The notes beneath the pieces are model-generated. The model was not told the DNA's origin, searched no databases, and saw only the letters and a program-made list of their open reading frames with translations. A DNA stretch of 64,000 bases. Source: a bacterium HR19 (GTDB lineage: Bacteria > Calescibacteriota > Calescibacteriia > Calescibacteriales > Calescibacteriaceae). Made by a program: the position numbers and the translations under genes. Of this stretch, positions 29,080 to 38,815 are shown one piece after another. The DNA lies in NCBI GenBank assembly GCA_002898315.1, contig BEHV01000009.1:1-64000 (forward strand), in the 5' to 3' direction. The stretch's first letter is position 1. Each line of letters starts with the position of its first letter.

Positions 29080-30046
29080 CTATAAGATTTTTTCCAAAAT
29101 TAAAGTCCAGCTGTTTTTATTATGATGCCTCAGTGCAATACACCTTTGTTTGCTTTCATTTATCCATTTTTCCAATTCTTGTCGGGATAAGAAATGTGTT
29201 ATTGGCGCATTCATCTGATCATAAACAATATTTTGTATCTCTTTAAACGGGAATTTAGAAATATAATCCAAGTAATCTTTGTAAAAGACCTTAACTGGCA
29301 TCCTTGAAATAAGGTAAACTAAAATAGAGGGCGGGAGCGGGAAAGACATATAATAAAGTATCTCAGGTTTTATTTTTGAAAGTATTTTCTTCCTCAGAGG
29401 TTCAAAATATTTTATAATCCAATCATTCCCCTCTTGCGCGTATATCCAAATTATTAATATTCCTCTTTTAAATAGAACCGAAGTTAATGATTTGAACCCT
29501 TCATAAGGGGAAGGTAAATGATGTATTACCCCTATTGAATACACAATATGAAAACATTTCTTAAAGGGTAAAGAGCTAATGTCACCTTGAACTATGTGAA
29601 CATTTTCTAAATGTTCCGTATTCATATAAGCTACCTCTACAGAATCACTAATATCTAACCCTATTACTTCTTTTGCGCCAAATTTTTGAACTTGGATAAG
29701 ATGTCTCCCTTTACCACATCCTGCATCAAGAACTACTTTATCTTTGAAATTTTCTGGTTTGAAGGGATATATCCATTTCTAAAAATTGCTTCTCATATAA
29801 TTCAAAGATATGTTTGTGTAACTTCCATTCCACCCCGAACCTCATCGCAATTTTTCTTTTTTCGTTTGATAGATTTTCTCGATCCAAAATTCGCGGTATT
29901 CCTCTATAAATAGGATAAACTGCTTGGCAATTCTCACAAACTAAACTACCTTCAATTATCTTTTCTTTGTCCCTTTTCTTTGAATATAACTGAAAAACTG
30001 ATTTACACTTTGGACAAGAAAGGAACTTAAGGAGCCTTGGTCTCAT
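29080..30046 (-). pseudogene. Zinc-ribbon SAM-dependent methyltransferase, frameshifted
   Basis: The frame from ATG 30046 encodes a Trm112-like zinc ribbon (CPKC and later CENC, ending YPIYRGIPRIL) and then meets a stop after SLQTRKFQR. Removing one A near 29774-29778 changes FLEMDIS to FLEWIYPFKPENFKDKVVLDAGCGKG and runs on into the 181-residue ORF at 29080-29625, which carries the remaining class I methyltransferase motifs (HIVQGDISSLPF, IHHLPSPYEGF). The joined protein of about 320 residues is of the type seen in O-antigen and glycan clusters. No such cluster is present. It sits between two paralogous membrane-protein genes, suggesting an inserted, decaying gene. Confidence 0.75.
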
Positions 30047-30158
30047 AATTAGAAAATATTTTTGTAAGTAAAATGTCTTAATAACTTGCAGGAAAATTGA
30101 AACCGGCATTTCTTACTTTTTTCTACTTCTTAAATTAAGTTTCAAAAATTAAACAGAT

Positions 30159-30638
30159 ATGGAAAAGGTGTACAAAATATCCGTTCTCCTACATATATTG
30201 GGATTTTCATTGTGGTATGGGGGAATGTTGTTTATCTCCCTGATTTTGCTCCCGTTTATAAAAACAAAAAGCGATTACCCCGATATACTTGAGAAAATAG
30301 CAAAAAGGTATAGCAACATAACATGGTTTTTTATTTTTCCTTTAATGCTCGTCACAGGTTTTATAAATGCTTACGCGAGAACCGGAACGATAAACCCACT
30401 CCTCTGGTCCGAATACACAAACGGCAAATACATAGTTTTAAAGCTCCATCTTTTCTTTCTTATCATCATACTAAGCGCTATACATGATTTCTGGTTAGGA
30501 CCAAAAGCGGTAAAACTCATGCGGGAAGGAAAAAAAGAAAACATGAGGAAAATTTCAGGTATAATAGGAAGAATAAATTTTATCCTCGCTACACTGATGC
30601 TCATATTCGGAATATCAACAGTGCGAGGATGCTTATGA
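30159..30638 (+). CDS. Four-helix CopD/DUF2269-like membrane protein
   Basis: A 159-residue protein with four predicted transmembrane helices, one beginning LLHILGFSLWYGGMLFISL. The HxLG(F)xxWxGGM phrase in helix 1, paired with a later His in KLHLFFLIIILSAIHDF, is found in CopD-like and related small membrane proteins that may bind haem or copper. Function is unknown. A truncated paralogue lies upstream at 28674. It is followed after 52 bases by dapA with no clear link. Confidence 0.6.
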   Translation: MEKVYKISVLLHILGFSLWYGGMLFISLILLPFIKTKSDYPDILEKIAKRYSNITWFFIFPLMLVTGFINAYARTGTINPLLWSEYTNGKYIVLKLHLFFLIIILSAIHDFWLGPKAVKLMREGKKENMRKISGIIGRINFILATLMLIFGISTVRGCL

Positions 30639-30690
30639 AAAATTACAAAAAATAAAAATAAAAATTAAATATGAAACGGGAGGGAGAAAA

Positions 30691-31605
30691 ATGAAGAAAA
30701 ATAAAGACAGCAAAAAAAATGAATTTGAAGGCAACTGGGTAGCACTTATAACACCATTCAAAGATGGAAAAGTAGATGAAAAATCATTCAAAAAGCTTAT
30801 AGATTTTGTGATTGAAAAAGGATGCGACGGAATAGTGCCGTGCGGGACAACAGGAGAAGCAGCTACACTTGACTACGACGAACATATAAGAGTCATAGAA
30901 CTCGCTCTTGAATTTGCAGACCGCAGAGTAAAAGTTATGGCGGGAACCGGCTCAAACTCTACAAAAGAAGCAATAGAACTCACAAAAGAAGCAGAAAAAA
31001 GAGGAGCTGATGCTGTCCTCCTTATCGCTCCATACTACAACAGACCTACTCAAAAAGGACTTTACGAACACTTCAAAAAAATAGCGGAAGAATGTCAAAT
31101 CCCGCAATTTCTCTATAATATCCCCACGAGAACCGCCGTAAATATTGAAGCAGAAACAACTTTAAAACTCGCTCACGAGTGCAAAAACATAAAAGGAATA
31201 AAAGAAGCTTCTGGGAACATCAAACAAATTTCAGAAATAATAAAAGGAGCCCCCGACGGATTCTGCGTCCTATCAGGAGATGATATAATGACACTACCCA
31301 TAATGGCAATCGGAGGAAAAGGTGTCATCTCCTCCACAGCAAACATAGTCCCAAAAGAAATGACTGAACTTGTGAAAAACTGCCTTGAAGGGAACTTCCA
31401 AAAAGCAAGAGAAATTCATCTTTACCTGCTCGAACTCTTCAATAACCTCTTCATTGAAACCAACCCCATACCCGTAAAAACAGCTCTATATCTTATGGGA
31501 ATAATAGAAAGCCCAGAACTTCGCCTCCCGCTATCTCCGCTATCAGAAAAGAACTTACCTATACTCAAAGATACCCTGAGAAAATATAAACTTATTCCGG
31601 AATAA
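30691..31605 (+). CDS. dapA: 4-hydroxy-tetrahydrodipicolinate synthase DapA
   Basis: A 304-residue aldolase that condenses aspartate semialdehyde with pyruvate on the way to lysine and meso-diaminopimelate for peptidoglycan. GTTGEAATL binds the substrate carboxylate, FLYNIPTRT carries the catalytic Tyr, and GIKEASG carries the Schiff-base Lys. A short lysine-rich N-terminal extension (MKKNKDSKKN) precedes the normal start region GNWVALITPF. A good ribosome binding site, GGGAGGG, precedes the ATG by 6 bases. The ABC ATPase gene follows after 16 bases, so they may share a transcript. Confidence 0.95.
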   Translation: MKKNKDSKKNEFEGNWVALITPFKDGKVDEKSFKKLIDFVIEKGCDGIVPCGTTGEAATLDYDEHIRVIELALEFADRRVKVMAGTGSNSTKEAIELTKEAEKRGADAVLLIAPYYNRPTQKGLYEHFKKIAEECQIPQFLYNIPTRTAVNIEAETTLKLAHECKNIKGIKEASGNIKQISEIIKGAPDGFCVLSGDDIMTLPIMAIGGKGVISSTANIVPKEMTELVKNCLEGNFQKAREIHLYLLELFNNLFIETNPIPVKTALYLMGIIESPELRLPLSPLSEKNLPILKDTLRKYKLIPE

Positions 31606-31621
31606 AAAGTAAAAATAAATC

Positions 31622-32551
31622 ATGCAAGAGCCAATCCTGACCGTAAAAAATCTCTCCGTATCTTTTTCAGATAAAAAAGTCGTTGATTCTGTCAGCTTTT
31701 CAATCCACCGGAAAGAAGTGCTTGGAATCGTCGGAGAATCAGGCTCAGGAAAAACCATGACCGCCCTATCTATATTACGACTCACTCCGCCTAACTCAAA
31801 AGTAGAAGGAGAGATAATCTTTGAAGGCAGAGACATTCTGAAAATCCCGGAAAAAGAAATAGATAAAATAAGAGGTAAGAAAATCTCGCTGATCTTACAA
31901 AATCCGCATTCAGCTTTTAATCCCGTCCTCAAAGTCGGCTATCAGGTAATAGAACCGCTCATTATTCACAACCGAACTCCAAAAAGTGAAGCTAAAAAAA
32001 TGGCTGTAAATGTCTTTAGGTCTGTGGGAATACCTGAACCAGAAATCAGGTTTAACTCATATCCTCACGAACTATCGGGAGGAATGAAACAGAGAGCAGT
32101 TATATCTATTTCAATTCTTTCAGGTGCAGAACTCATAATCGCAGATGAACCAACAACAGCTCTTGACCCAACAATACAATCACAAATACTCAAAATCCTC
32201 AGAAATTTGGTTGATTCAAAATCTATATCAATGATTTTCATCTCTCACGATATATCTGTGGTTGCATGGATTTCAGATAAAATCGCGGTCATGTATGGGG
32301 GATGGATAGTAGAGATGGGAGAAACATATGAAGTTCTTCATAATCCACTTCACCCATACACAAAAGCCCTCATCGCGTCTATTCCTCATCAGGGAGAGAA
32401 GGCAAAACCAATTCCCGGTTCTCCTCTTGATATACACTGGAAAGGTTGCAGGTTCGCAAAAAGATGTCCTCTCGCACAAAGTATATGCTTTGAGCAAACT
32501 CCACAAGATAAATACATCAACAGAAGAAAAGTAAAATGTTTCCTCGTCTGA
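31622..32551 (+). CDS. Oligopeptide/dipeptide-type ABC transporter ATPase
   Basis: A 309-residue ATPase of the DppD/OppD group. Walker A is GESGSGKT, signature LSGGMKQRAVIS, Walker B LIIADEPTTALDP, switch His in FISHDIS. The C-terminal extension IPGSPLDIHWKGCRFAKRCP with four cysteines is specific to peptide/nickel importer ATPases, where it may hold a [4Fe-4S] cluster. No permease, substrate-binding protein or second ATPase is adjacent, so its complex is encoded elsewhere. Confidence 0.88.
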   Translation: MQEPILTVKNLSVSFSDKKVVDSVSFSIHRKEVLGIVGESGSGKTMTALSILRLTPPNSKVEGEIIFEGRDILKIPEKEIDKIRGKKISLILQNPHSAFNPVLKVGYQVIEPLIIHNRTPKSEAKKMAVNVFRSVGIPEPEIRFNSYPHELSGGMKQRAVISISILSGAELIIADEPTTALDPTIQSQILKILRNLVDSKSISMIFISHDISVVAWISDKIAVMYGGWIVEMGETYEVLHNPLHPYTKALIASIPHQGEKAKPIPGSPLDIHWKGCRFAKRCPLAQSICFEQTPQDKYINRRKVKCFLV

Positions 32552-32574
32552 AAAAAATCAGTTTGAATTCGCAA

Positions 32575-33537
32575 TTATGAGATTGAGATAAAGACAAGCG
32601 GGAATGTTATAGTGATCTCGCTTCCAGTAGCAGGAAACTGCCATCTCTTTATCATTCTGAGGACGCACGAGACCATCTCCTGATCATCTATCGTTGATTC
32701 CTTCACCGACACGCTTGAGACCTTACCTTCACCATCTATAACTATCTCAACAACTATTTTCCCTTGAAGGTTCGGATTTCTCATCTGGGCTTTCTGGAAA
32801 CAATACTTCAAAGATACCTGATTCTTCAAAGCTATTTTCCTCACTGTCTCCTCATCAAGCTGACCGCCTGAAATTTCTGGCTCTTCTGCGGTTATTTTTG
32901 ATTGAACCGCCGCAACTTTTTTCTCCTCAAGCTTTACCTCTTTACCACCTCTTGCCGCAAGCGCGCCTATATCTGCTTCCCTTTTCTGTATCCCACCCCC
33001 ACCAAGTTCAAGAGGTTTTAGTTCTTCTCCCTTTTCCGCCACTTTCACTCCACTTATACCACTCAGTATCTCATCTAAATTCTGAACAGCTCCTCCACCA
33101 AGAAGTTCAGATAGCGGGCTTCCCTCTCCCTCACCCTTCGCTGTAAGAAGAGCTAATACCCCAACCTGTCTTACCTTCTCTCTTATTATCTCTTTCTTCT
33201 GCTCTTTCGTTAGTGTTGATGATTCCTGCTTTTTCTCCCCAGCAACCTCTTTTTTCTCCTCTTTCTTCTCAACTTTCTTCTGTTCCACTTTCTCTTCTGT
33301 TTTTTTCTCTTCAACGAGTTTTGGAACAACAATTTTCGCAAACCTTTCGGGTAATTTCTCTATCTCCACAACATCGTCTCTTATCTCTACCTGTATTCTT
33401 GATGAGTAAAGAACAAATCCCACCCAGAAAAGCAAAAACAAAAGAACAATAGGAAAGAACCTTTTCCTTTCTTCCTTTCCTTCCTCCTGAGGGACAAATA
33501 CTTCGGCTAATTCTCTCAAAGCGCTTTGACCTTCCAT
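32575..33537 (-). CDS. AgmX/PglI C-terminal domain, TonB-like envelope protein
   Basis: A 320-residue protein: a short cytoplasmic N-terminus, one transmembrane helix at about residues 27-45 (FFPIVLLFLLFWVGFVLY), a Lys/Glu-rich periplasmic linker, a Gly-rich middle, and a C-terminal domain with VSLKYCFQKAQMRNPNLQGKIVVEI and VLRMIKRWQFPA. That final domain is the AgmX/PglI type, a TonB-like fold found mostly in Myxococcota and delta-proteobacteria and associated with gliding or Tol-Pal-like functions. It may be powered by the ExbD-like protein at 13.2 kb. It stands alone. Confidence 0.8.
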   Translation of the reverse strand: MEGQSALRELAEVFVPQEEGKEERKRFFPIVLLFLLFWVGFVLYSSRIQVEIRDDVVEIEKLPERFAKIVVPKLVEEKKTEEKVEQKKVEKKEEKKEVAGEKKQESSTLTKEQKKEIIREKVRQVGVLALLTAKGEGEGSPLSELLGGGAVQNLDEILSGISGVKVAEKGEELKPLELGGGGIQKREADIGALAARGGKEVKLEEKKVAAVQSKITAEEPEISGGQLDEETVRKIALKNQVSLKYCFQKAQMRNPNLQGKIVVEIVIDGEGKVSSVSVKESTIDDQEMVSCVLRMIKRWQFPATGSEITITFPLVFISIS

Positions 33538-33667
33538 AATTTCTAATTTTAATACTCCTTGCCTAAAATTTGTATTTTATCTGCTCTTTTTCTATAAGAT
33601 TAATTTTTTATTCAACCAGAATTTAAATTTACCTTATTTTATCTTTCTTTCTTTTTTTAACTTCTTT

Positions 33668-34243
33668 ATGGAGTTTTTAGAGAAGATTGGAATATTCGGA
33701 GGGACATTTGACCCACCACACATAGGTCACCTTGTTATGGCGAGAAGAGCCGTTGAACAACTTGAACTCAAAAAAATTTTCTTCGTCCCCGCAAACATTC
33801 CTCCACACAAAAACTTACCCGTAGCGTCAGCAGAACATAGATTAAACATGATACGATTGGCAGTCATACCGCACAAAGATTTTGAAGTATCTACATGCGA
33901 AATAGAAAGAGGAGGCATCTCATACACAATAGATACAATAAGATTTTTTTTAGATAATGTCTGGGCAAAGGAGTTCTACCTCTTGATAGGAGAGGATTCA
34001 GCAAGAAACTTTTCATCATGGAAAGAAAGCGAAGAGATAAAAAAACTTGTCAAAATATGCTGGTTCCCAAGAATATGCGAAGATAAAAACCCTATACCAT
34101 CTGAATTTATAAAAATAGACGCAGAAATACTTGACATATCTTCATCTAAAATAAGAAAACTTATAAAAGAAGGAAAGTCAGTAAAGTATCTTGTCCCAGA
34201 ACCCGTCCTTGAATATATAAAAATAAACAAGCTGTATATTTAG
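33668..34243 (+). CDS. nadD: Nicotinate-nucleotide adenylyltransferase
   Basis: A 191-residue enzyme that adenylates nicotinate mononucleotide in NAD synthesis. The nucleotidyltransferase signature GIFGGTFDPPHIGHLVMA and the C-terminal SSSKIRKLIKEGKSVKYLVPEPVLEYI match the NadD family and its usual length. The upstream 130 bases are T-rich and non-coding. It converges on tsf. Confidence 0.95.
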   Translation: MEFLEKIGIFGGTFDPPHIGHLVMARRAVEQLELKKIFFVPANIPPHKNLPVASAEHRLNMIRLAVIPHKDFEVSTCEIERGGISYTIDTIRFFLDNVWAKEFYLLIGEDSARNFSSWKESEEIKKLVKICWFPRICEDKNPIPSEFIKIDAEILDISSSKIRKLIKEGKSVKYLVPEPVLEYIKINKLYI

Positions 34244-34262
34244 AGAAAATTGGAGAGAAATT

Positions 34263-34868
34263 TTATTCTTTCCCGACTTCAAACCTTGCAAACCTTCTTA
34301 CTACTATGTTCTCACCGAACTTAGATATCATAAGTTTTATCTGATCTTCAACTTTGCTTTTCCCATCTCGCACCCATATCTGCTCATAAAGGCAGTTCTC
34401 CTCAAAAAACTTTTCAAGCTTACCTTTTGCTATCTTCTCTGCTACATGGTCTGGCTTACCCTCTGCTTTGCTCTGCTCAAAATAAATCTGGAATTCCTTC
34501 TGGACTATCTCTTCGGGGACATCTTCTCTTTTAACCCAACGCGGAGCCATAGCGGCAATCTGCATAGCAATCTCGTGGACAAATCTCTTGAACTCCTCAT
34601 TTCTTGCAACAAAGTCGGTCTCACAGTTTACCTCAACAAGAACCCCTATCCTACCACCTATATGTATGTAAGCATCTACTATTCCTTCCTTTGCTTCACG
34701 AGAAAGTCTCTTTTCAGCCCTTGCTATGCCCTTTTTCCTGAGTATCTCAACCGCCTTCTCTAAATCTCCATTTGCTTCTACAAGCGCCTTCCTGCACTCT
34801 GAAAAACCCGCACCGGTCATCTCTTTCAGTTCCTTCACCTTCTCCATCAAGTTGTCCTTCTGATCCAT
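34263..34868 (-). CDS. tsf: Translation elongation factor Ts
   Basis: A 201-residue guanine-nucleotide exchange factor for EF-Tu, in the short form that lacks the second core repeat of E. coli EF-Ts. The N-terminal UBA-like domain reads [19 protein letters not shown]; the key [18 protein letters not shown] block is present. The start is set at 34868 behind a GGGAGG ribosome site; the longer ORF-track frame overlaps rplJ. rpsB, the usual partner, is not here; rplJ lies 26 bases upstream instead. Confidence 0.93.
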   Translation of the reverse strand: MDQKDNLMEKVKELKEMTGAGFSECRKALVEANGDLEKAVEILRKKGIARAEKRLSREAKEGIVDAYIHIGGRIGVLVEVNCETDFVARNEEFKRFVHEIAMQIAAMAPRWVKREDVPEEIVQKEFQIYFEQSKAEGKPDHVAEKIAKGKLEKFFEENCLYEQIWVRDGKSKVEDQIKLMISKFGENIVVRRFARFEVGKE

Positions 34869-34894
34869 TTTCACCCTTCCTCCCTTCTCAAAAA

Positions 34895-35389
34895 CTAATC
34901 TTGCTTTTCCGCCCTCTGTTTCAGAATGTAAATCAAAGATGATGGATACCATAAAAGAGAAGATATAAGTCTATATAATGTGCCGACGAGAGTTCCAACC
35001 ACCAAAGCCCTTACCTCTGATAAATCTGGCATCTTCTTGAACGAAACTGTTTCCCCTGCGGAGAAAAACTTACCAGCAACCAGAGAACCCTTTATCTTAC
35101 CCTCATCTATAAGCTTTAATAAAACCTTGACCGATTTTATAGGGTCATCTTTGACAGCTATTATACCTGTTGGATCCTCAAATTTGATCCCAAAAATCAT
35201 TTTTATAAAAACATTTTTCGTCACCTTCGTTTCATTTCCTATCTCCTTCATACTATCTCTCAGCTGAACCATCTTCGGAACATCAAGCCCATTGAAATTG
35301 AAGAATATAAAAGATTCATACCTATCTTTCAGCGATTTTACCTCATCAAATTTTTTCTTTTTCCAATCCTTGTTCTTCTTACCTATCAT
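34895..35389 (-). CDS. rplJ: Ribosomal protein uL10
   Basis: A 164-residue protein of the large-subunit stalk base. [19 protein letters not shown], the [23 protein letters not shown] strand-helix and [12 protein letters not shown] match uL10's rRNA-binding domain; the C-terminal helix that recruits bL12 dimers is short. bL12, L1 and L11, its near-universal neighbours, are absent. It is followed by tsf in the same direction. Either the rplKAJL block is split in this lineage or this is a second L10 copy. Confidence 0.85.
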   Translation of the reverse strand: MIGKKNKDWKKKKFDEVKSLKDRYESFIFFNFNGLDVPKMVQLRDSMKEIGNETKVTKNVFIKMIFGIKFEDPTGIIAVKDDPIKSVKVLLKLIDEGKIKGSLVAGKFFSAGETVSFKKMPDLSEVRALVVGTLVGTLYRLISSLLWYPSSLIYILKQRAEKQD

Positions 35390-35481
35390 AGCAGTTAATT
35401 TTCAATTATTTAATTGCCTTTGGAAAGATTAAGATTTTTCCTGTATTTTTTGAATTTTTACCGATTTTTGAGTATTTGTAT

Positions 35482-36960
35482 TCAAACCTCAACAGCCCAC
35501 TTTTCTAATCCATATTTCGGCTGAACCCTCACATTAATGTTCAACTTCTTTATGTAATCATCTATTATTTTGAAGCTTTCAGGAGAAACCCTTACTACCC
35601 TACCCTGAAGTTTTGAAAGTTTCACAAGATTTTCATGAATTTTGAGTATATCAGAGTGAATAAAACCATTCCCGCATGTTGGACACCTTGACATAAGTTG
35701 CTTTCTCAGAGAGTATCCTGTTTTTTTTCTTGAAATCTCAAGAAGCCCCAATCTTGTCAGACCAAAAACTCTGGTTTTCTCCCTATCTTTCTCAACAAGC
35801 TTTTTCACCTCACGCAAAAGATTTGCTTTCAACTGCCTGCTCTTCATATCTATAAAATCAACAATTATTATCCCTCCCAGCTTCCTTAACCTTATCTGCC
35901 TCATTATCTCATAAGCGGCAAGAAGATTCGCCTGATAAGCAGTTATATCAAGATTTTCTGTCCCCGTAAATGAAGCGGTATTTACATCAATTGCTGTAAA
36001 AGCTTCTGTCTCATTAAATATAAGTTTTATTCCACCCTCTATCTCTATCTCATCTTTGAGAGCATTTTGGAACTCTCTCTCTATACCATACTCATGAAAA
36101 ACGAAAGGAGATGGAGATAGTTCAAAGCTTACATTTTCCAGAGTATGAGAGAAGAACTCACTGACCAAATCTTTCGCCATCTTCAGCTTTTCTTCCGAAT
36201 TGGATACAACTTTCTTGAGATTTGAAGAAGCAAGGTCTCTTATTGTTCTGCGAACTATATCTGAATCAGACCACAGGAGAACCGGCGGGGGATTATTTTT
36301 TGCCTTCTCCTTTAACTCACGATAAACTTTAAGCAACCTCTCAAAATCTTCCCTTATAAGCTCTTCTGGGACACCCTGCGCCTCAGTTCTCGCAACTATG
36401 CCAACCTCTTCATCTTTAACGCTTTCAAGAAGCTTTGTTATCAACCTTCTCAACCTGTTCTTCTCATAATTTGACCTTATCTTCTTTGAAATACCCACCT
36501 TCTTTTCCATAGTAAATACAAGATACTTACCCGGCAAAGTTGGATTATCTGAAACCTTAGCTCCTTTCCCATCTATACTTTCTTTTTTTATCTGGACTAT
36601 AATCTCCTCACCGGATTTATACTTTTCAATTTTTGAGCGAGAAGGAACGAAAAGGTATGCATTTTTTTCTGCCCCTATGTTTATGAATACAGCCTGCATA
36701 GATGGGACAACATCTTCTATTCTACCCTTATATATGTTTCCACTTGAAAAGTCATCACTTCTGCCATTCTTCAATTGCAGGAAAATATCTTGAACTTTCC
36801 CATCCTCTACTACTGCAATCCTTGTCCAATAAGGAAGGTCTTCAATGAATATCTCTTGACCTAACTTCTTTTCCTGCTCAATTAGTTCCCTCTTTATCTC
36901 CTCCTGAACTTCCTTAGGTAATTGTCTCTCCTTGGAATAAAATTTTTCATCTTCTGCCAT
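35482..36960 (-). CDS. rng: Ribonuclease E/G family endoribonuclease
   Basis: A 492-residue RNase G-like enzyme for rRNA maturation and mRNA decay. An S1 RNA-binding domain begins near residue 60 (GNIYKGRIEDVVPSMQAVFINIG), the catalytic DNase I-like part shows the metal-binding FTAIDVNTASFTG and GGIIIVDFIDM, and the zinc-link cysteines appear in RCPTCGNG. It lacks the long disordered RNase E tail. In E. coli RNase G processes the 5' end of 16S rRNA, so it may act on the rRNA operon at 52 kb. Confidence 0.93.
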   Translation of the reverse strand: MAEDEKFYSKERQLPKEVQEEIKRELIEQEKKLGQEIFIEDLPYWTRIAVVEDGKVQDIFLQLKNGRSDDFSSGNIYKGRIEDVVPSMQAVFINIGAEKNAYLFVPSRSKIEKYKSGEEIIVQIKKESIDGKGAKVSDNPTLPGKYLVFTMEKKVGISKKIRSNYEKNRLRRLITKLLESVKDEEVGIVARTEAQGVPEELIREDFERLLKVYRELKEKAKNNPPPVLLWSDSDIVRRTIRDLASSNLKKVVSNSEEKLKMAKDLVSEFFSHTLENVSFELSPSPFVFHEYGIEREFQNALKDEIEIEGGIKLIFNETEAFTAIDVNTASFTGTENLDITAYQANLLAAYEIMRQIRLRKLGGIIIVDFIDMKSRQLKANLLREVKKLVEKDREKTRVFGLTRLGLLEISRKKTGYSLRKQLMSRCPTCGNGFIHSDILKIHENLVKLSKLQGRVVRVSPESFKIIDDYIKKLNINVRVQPKYGLEKWAVEV

Positions 36961-37097
36961 TTTTCAAACACCTCTCTTTCGCAAAACATTTTTTTATAAA
37001 TACTGAAATAATTTATTAATGTCAATGCTCTTTCCATTACCACAAAACTATTTTAAAAATCAACTTTAATATTTGTCTATTAAATTTAAGAGATGTT

Positions 37098-38417
37098 TTA
37101 GGTATGGAAGGAAAATTCACAATTTTTCGCGTTGCAAACTTTTCCAAGATGAGACATTACTTCTTCTTTAAAACTGCTAACTATTTTTTTAGCAGGAAGA
37201 GAACCAGCATCAACATGAGCACAAATTGCAGACCCCGGAATAGAAGATGAGACATCAAGCAAAGTCATAACATCTTTTTCTGTCCCCCTTCCATTTTCTA
37301 TCTTTTCAAAAAGATACTCTATAAATCTTGTTCCCTCTCTGCAAGTTGTACATTGACCGCACGATTCCTCTGCGTAAAAGTGAGCCATATTCCATCCAAC
37401 CCTCACAATACAGTCATGCTCACAAATAACAACACACGAAGCAGTTCCCAAAAAAGAGCCAAAAGATGCAATTGATTCAAAATCAAGAGTCGCTTCCTCT
37501 AATTCATCGGGAGTGAGAGGAGGAGCAGAAGTTCCCCCGGGGATCACCGCTTTTATTTTACCACCACAAGATGTTCCTCCTGCAAGCTCTATAAGTTTTT
37601 TCAAAGGGAATCCCATAGGAAGCTCATAAAGTCCAGGTTTTTTCACTTTCCCAGAAACGCAGAAGAGTTTTGGACCTGTGCTTTTTTCTCTGCCTATGCT
37701 CTTGAACCAATCTGCTCCCTTATTTATTATGAAAGGAACGCATGCGAGCGTCTCAACATTATTCACACACGTCGGATAACCCATATAACCTTTTTGAGCA
37801 GGATAAGGAGGTCTCGGACGTGGTTGTCCTCTCTTACCTTCCAGCGAGTTCAAAAGCCCCGTCTCTTCTCCGACTATATACGCACCCGCCCCCTGCATAA
37901 CTTTTATATCAAAACTCACACCAAACCTGCTCTTCACATACTCAACCCCCTCCTGAACAGCTTTTTTGAGAATAAAAGCTTCCTCCCAATATTCTCCTCT
38001 TATATATACCAAAATCTCACGAGTGCCAATCGCATAAGCAGATATCATCATCCCTTCTACAAGAAGATGTGGCACAAAAGTTATTATGTATCTATCTTTG
38101 AAAGTTGCTGGCTCACCCTCATCGGCGTTGCAGACCAAAAATTTTCTCTCCGCATCCTTCGGCATAAAACTCCACTTCACTCCCGTCGGAAAACCTGCCC
38201 CACCTCTCCCCCTCAAACCAGACCTCTTGACCTCTTCTATAACTTCATCTGGTCCCATAGAAAGAACCTTCTCCAAAGCTCTATATCCTCCCTCTTCCAA
38301 GTATGATTTCAAAGACGGATCATTTTTCAGAAAAAGTGGAGCAAACACACCTTCAAACCCATCTACTTTCCAGACCCTTATCCTCCCCAAAGATGAACTC
38401 TGGTTTATCTCCACCAT
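37098..38417 (-). CDS. nuoF: NADH:quinone oxidoreductase subunit F
   Basis: A 439-residue NADH- and FMN-binding subunit of complex I. NADH site GLRGRGGAGFPTGVKW, FMN-binding GAGAYIVGEETGLLNSLEG and [4Fe-4S] ligands in ESCGQCTTCREGT plus the later ICAH cysteine are all present. nuoE, nuoG and the membrane subunits are not adjacent. Instead it ends a same-strand run with a 97-residue protein, a MidA methyltransferase and an HprK-like protein. A hydrogenase or formate dehydrogenase HoxF-like subunit is an alternative for an isolated nuoF-type gene. Confidence 0.9.
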   Translation of the reverse strand: MVEINQSSSLGRIRVWKVDGFEGVFAPLFLKNDPSLKSYLEEGGYRALEKVLSMGPDEVIEEVKRSGLRGRGGAGFPTGVKWSFMPKDAERKFLVCNADEGEPATFKDRYIITFVPHLLVEGMMISAYAIGTREILVYIRGEYWEEAFILKKAVQEGVEYVKSRFGVSFDIKVMQGAGAYIVGEETGLLNSLEGKRGQPRPRPPYPAQKGYMGYPTCVNNVETLACVPFIINKGADWFKSIGREKSTGPKLFCVSGKVKKPGLYELPMGFPLKKLIELAGGTSCGGKIKAVIPGGTSAPPLTPDELEEATLDFESIASFGSFLGTASCVVICEHDCIVRVGWNMAHFYAEESCGQCTTCREGTRFIEYLFEKIENGRGTEKDVMTLLDVSSSIPGSAICAHVDAGSLPAKKIVSSFKEEVMSHLGKVCNAKNCEFSFHT

Positions 38418-38463
38418 ATCAAAACAAAAATGACTCTAAACTCTCTATTTTTGCAGAATAAAT

Positions 38464-38757
38464 TTACTCTAAATAATGGTTGAGAAAATTCACAAAGAGT
38501 TTAGATGCTTTCTGGAAGAAAGGATTTTCACCCGCAGATTCCTTCAAAACACTCTCAACCTTCGGAATATCAGCCCGTGTTATAAACCTCAATTTGTTAT
38601 CATTCAGAACTCTCCTCACAAAAGCTAAAATCTGCTCTCTCACTTTTGCATTTCCTCTCACACCCTCTTTCTGCTTCATATACTTTTCAAAGTATTTCCA
38701 AGATAACTTCCAGTCAAATAAAAACGCCTTACTCTTTGATTCAATGTTCACAACCAT
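38464..38757 (-). CDS. Hypothetical 97-residue protein beside nuoF
   Basis: A small, basic, mostly helical protein (MVVNIESKSKAFLFDWKLSW) with no signal peptide, transmembrane helix or known motif. It is placed 46 bases before nuoF and 58 after midA on the same strand, so it is likely co-transcribed. I recognise no family. Confidence 0.55.
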   Translation of the reverse strand: MVVNIESKSKAFLFDWKLSWKYFEKYMKQKEGVRGNAKVREQILAFVRRVLNDNKLRFITRADIPKVESVLKESAGENPFFQKASKLFVNFLNHYLE

Positions 38758-38815
38758 ATCTCAACCTACCCCTCCATCAGAAAAAATCAAAGAAAAAAAT
38801 CTTTTTCTTTTTTCT

